A DNA stretch of 7,149 nt from Nitrososphaerota archaeon. GTDB taxonomy: Archaea > Thermoproteota > Nitrososphaeria > Nitrososphaerales > Gagatemarchaeaceae. Position numbers and translations under genes: made by a program. Where the stretch lies: the NCBI GenBank assembly GCA_005877225.1, contig VBPK01000099.1, forward strand, positions 1 through 7,149, read 5' to 3'. The first letter of the stretch is position 1; each line of letters starts with the position of its first letter. This document shows positions 6,380-7,149 of this stretch, piece by piece. The notes below the pieces were generated by a model. That model was not told where the DNA came from and made no database searches. It saw nothing but the letters and a program-made list of their open reading frames with translations.

Positions 6380-6510
6380 CGCCGGGGGTTGCCTTCGGTG
6401 CGAACTTATGCGTTGTCGAGTTGAATTTTTCTAAGCGCGGCTAGGTTTCAAATTGTGGTGCTCCTCGCCCGCACTTGTCGGGATATCATCGCGTCGTGGG
6501 TACGTGATGA
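6380..6510. other. Upstream region of the S9 peptidase, no gene seen
   Basis: This part of the 310-base gap between the peptidase and vapC carries no convincing frame on either strand. On the minus strand, a weak TATA-like GCATAAGT (about 6404-6411) and an A-rich stretch (about 6423-6431) could serve the peptidase gene at leaderless or 20-base-leader spacing. I searched for a tRNA T-loop and acceptor pairing, using GGTTTCAAATT near 6445 as a seed, and found no cloverleaf. Confidence 0.4.
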
Positions 6511-6681
6511 CTAGGGCAGATCGACCAACGTGAGGCCGTTTCTGTTGTCATCGCAGGAGTACGTGACCAAGGAGGGACTGTGGTAGGTGCCTTTGTTGAT
6601 CTGCTTGGCCTGTAACAAGTCGAGGAGTTTCGGTCGTTCTTCGGGTGCGGCCTCGCAAGTGGGTTGTCTCTCTTGTCGTCT
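6511..6681 (-). pseudogene. Coding-like open frame downstream of vapC, without a start; possible frameshifted small gene
   Basis: A minus-strand frame is open from 6681 to TAG at 6513-6511. Over its last 48 codons (6657 down) G+C is about 54% at position 1, 40% at position 2 and 77% at position 3, counted by hand. That is the pattern of a real G+C-rich gene. The peptide contains EERPKLLDLLQAKQIN and later SCDDNRNGLTLVDLP, and resembles no family I know. The frame has no usable start, but ATG at 6685-6683, four bases after the vapC stop, opens a neighbouring frame (MKTTRETTH). A one-base shift near 6657-6658 would join the two into a protein of about 58 residues in the vapBC operon. It could be a decayed gene, a sequencing indel, or chance. 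Confidence 0.35.
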
Positions 6682-6689
6682 TCATCAAA

Positions 6690-7085
6690 TCACGGCGTAA
6701 CCACACGGACCGAATTATCCTTCGCGCTTTTCCTGAGCTCTTCGTCAAACGTAAAGAGCGCCAGGCCGAGTCTTTTGGCCGTTGACAGAACTATGAGGTC
6801 ATTGTACTGTGCGTAGTCCTTCATGCGGGTCACGGCAAATCGGATGTCGTCGGCGACGCACGGCGAGAACGAGGCCTTCTCGTTGGCGACGTACTCCTCA
6901 ACTTTTGTTCTGGCCCGGGAAAGCTCAATCTTTCTAGCCTTGAAGAACCAAATTAGCTCATGGAAGACGATGCCTGGAAGGGTCCATCTTTCGAGCGAAT
7001 CAAGCGTGGAGGAAGCCTGAAGGTGGAATTGACTATCCTCGAAGGTGTCGAAGATGAGGACGTTGGTATCCAGGACCGCGCTCAG
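6690..7085 (-). CDS. vapC: PIN-domain ribonuclease, VapC-like toxin; probable CTG start
   Basis: PIN-domain VapC toxins are metal-dependent RNases held inactive by a cognate antitoxin. Read on the minus strand, the frame encodes 131 residues with the four PIN acidic positions: Asp6 in VLDTNVLIFD, Glu43 in FHELIWF, Asp96 in YNDLIVLSTAKRLGLALFTFD, and Asp114 at the end of that segment (FTFDEEL). The length is normal for VapC. No ATG, GTG or TTG exists in frame between the upstream stop and residue 84. The N-terminus expected by homology, MSAVLDTN, falls exactly on CTG at 7085-7083, which overlaps the antitoxin stop as CTGA where toxin-antitoxin pairs often have ATGA. A purine-rich GAGAGGGGT (7102-7094) lies about eight bases upstream as a possible ribosome site. 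Either CTG is used or one base has changed. The target RNA is unknown. Confidence 0.8.
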   Translation of the reverse strand: MSAVLDTNVLIFDTFEDSQFHLQASSTLDSLERWTLPGIVFHELIWFFKARKIELSRARTKVEEYVANEKASFSPCVADDIRFAVTRMKDYAQYNDLIVLSTAKRLGLALFTFDEELRKSAKDNSVRVVTP

Positions 7086-7149
7086 CCGTGTTGACCCCTC
7101 TCTATGTCAGCTTCAATTTCTTCGATGGTTAGCCTTCTGCCCAACCTCC
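7082..7149 (-). CDS. Probable VapB-type antitoxin, C-terminal tail only (cut by window edge)
   Basis: The last 21 codons of a minus-strand frame are visible, ending RLTIEEIEADIERGQHG and then TGA. The stop overlaps the vapC start by three bases, the translational coupling typical of toxin-antitoxin operons. The Glu-rich helical tail suits the toxin-binding end of an antitoxin, but the DNA-binding domain that would name the family (AbrB, RHH or Phd) is outside the window. A TTG at the third visible codon could in principle start a tiny protein; a longer gene is more likely. The identification rests mostly on position. Confidence 0.5.
   Translation of the reverse strand, partial: RLGRRLTIEEIEADIERGQHG

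Noticed and set aside
5510..6424. Plus-strand frame of 304 codons opposite the S9 peptidase
   Set aside because: It is an antisense shadow with no domain signature; the peptidase frame carries the full catalytic triad and propeller motifs.
6440..6500. Possible tRNA or hairpin (GGTTTCAAATT near 6445; CCCG...CGGG near 6469-6483)
   Set aside because: No matching acceptor, D or anticodon arms could be drawn, and the stem is only four base pairs.
6548..6748. Minus-strand frame of 66 codons overlapping the vapC end
   Set aside because: It overlaps the PIN-domain C-terminus in another frame and is Arg/Thr-rich. Only its internal ATG at 6685 is of interest, as the possible start of the frameshifted remnant.
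1..7149. CRISPR arrays, insertion-sequence ends, long direct or inverted repeats
   Set aside because: I saw no regularly spaced repeats, transposase frames or terminal inverted repeats on reading through the window.

Overview
The window looks like chromosomal DNA from an archaeon of moderately high G+C. Three things point there. The triosephosphate isomerase is the short archaeal type, the fructose-bisphosphate aldolase is the archaeal DhnA-like class I enzyme, and most genes have a TATA-like box about 25-34 bases upstream of the first codon, as expected for leaderless or nearly leaderless archaeal transcripts. Several genes start with GTG or TTG. The proteins are not strongly acidic overall, so a haloarchaeon is unlikely. 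I cannot place the lineage more precisely from sequence alone.

Layout, left to right. 1-558 (minus) is a YrdC/Sua5 threonylcarbamoyl-AMP synthase cut by the left edge. 617-709 (plus) is a possible 30-residue, extremely acidic small protein. 799-1488 (plus) is triosephosphate isomerase, followed closely on the same strand by a hexameric-type glutamate dehydrogenase (about 1515-2768) whose reading frame has no normal start codon. 2770-3669 (minus) is a class I fructose-1,6-bisphosphatase and 3734-4522 (plus) is a class I aldolase; these two diverge from one AT-rich promoter box. 4523-6379 (minus) is an S9-family acylaminoacyl-type peptidase. The 310-base gap at 6380-6689 holds a coding-like but start-less frame. 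6690-7085 (minus) is a PIN-domain VapC-like toxin that appears to start at CTG, preceded by the tail of its probable antitoxin, cut by the right edge.

How the genes fit together. Triosephosphate isomerase, aldolase and fructose bisphosphatase catalyse three consecutive gluconeogenic steps from triose phosphate to fructose 6-phosphate. Glutamate dehydrogenase links this carbon metabolism to amino-acid nitrogen, and the S9 peptidase could feed amino acids into the same economy; that last link is inference. The separate aldolase plus class I FBPase is notable because many archaea use one bifunctional class V enzyme for both steps. The right end is a small toxin-antitoxin module, a typical accessory insertion.

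I did not find a clearly new multi-gene system. The points most worth following up are the acidic small ORF, the shared symmetric promoter between the FBPase and aldolase genes, the missing start codons of glutamate dehydrogenase and VapC, the coding-like remnant after vapC, and an apparent in-frame deletion in the peptidase propeller.
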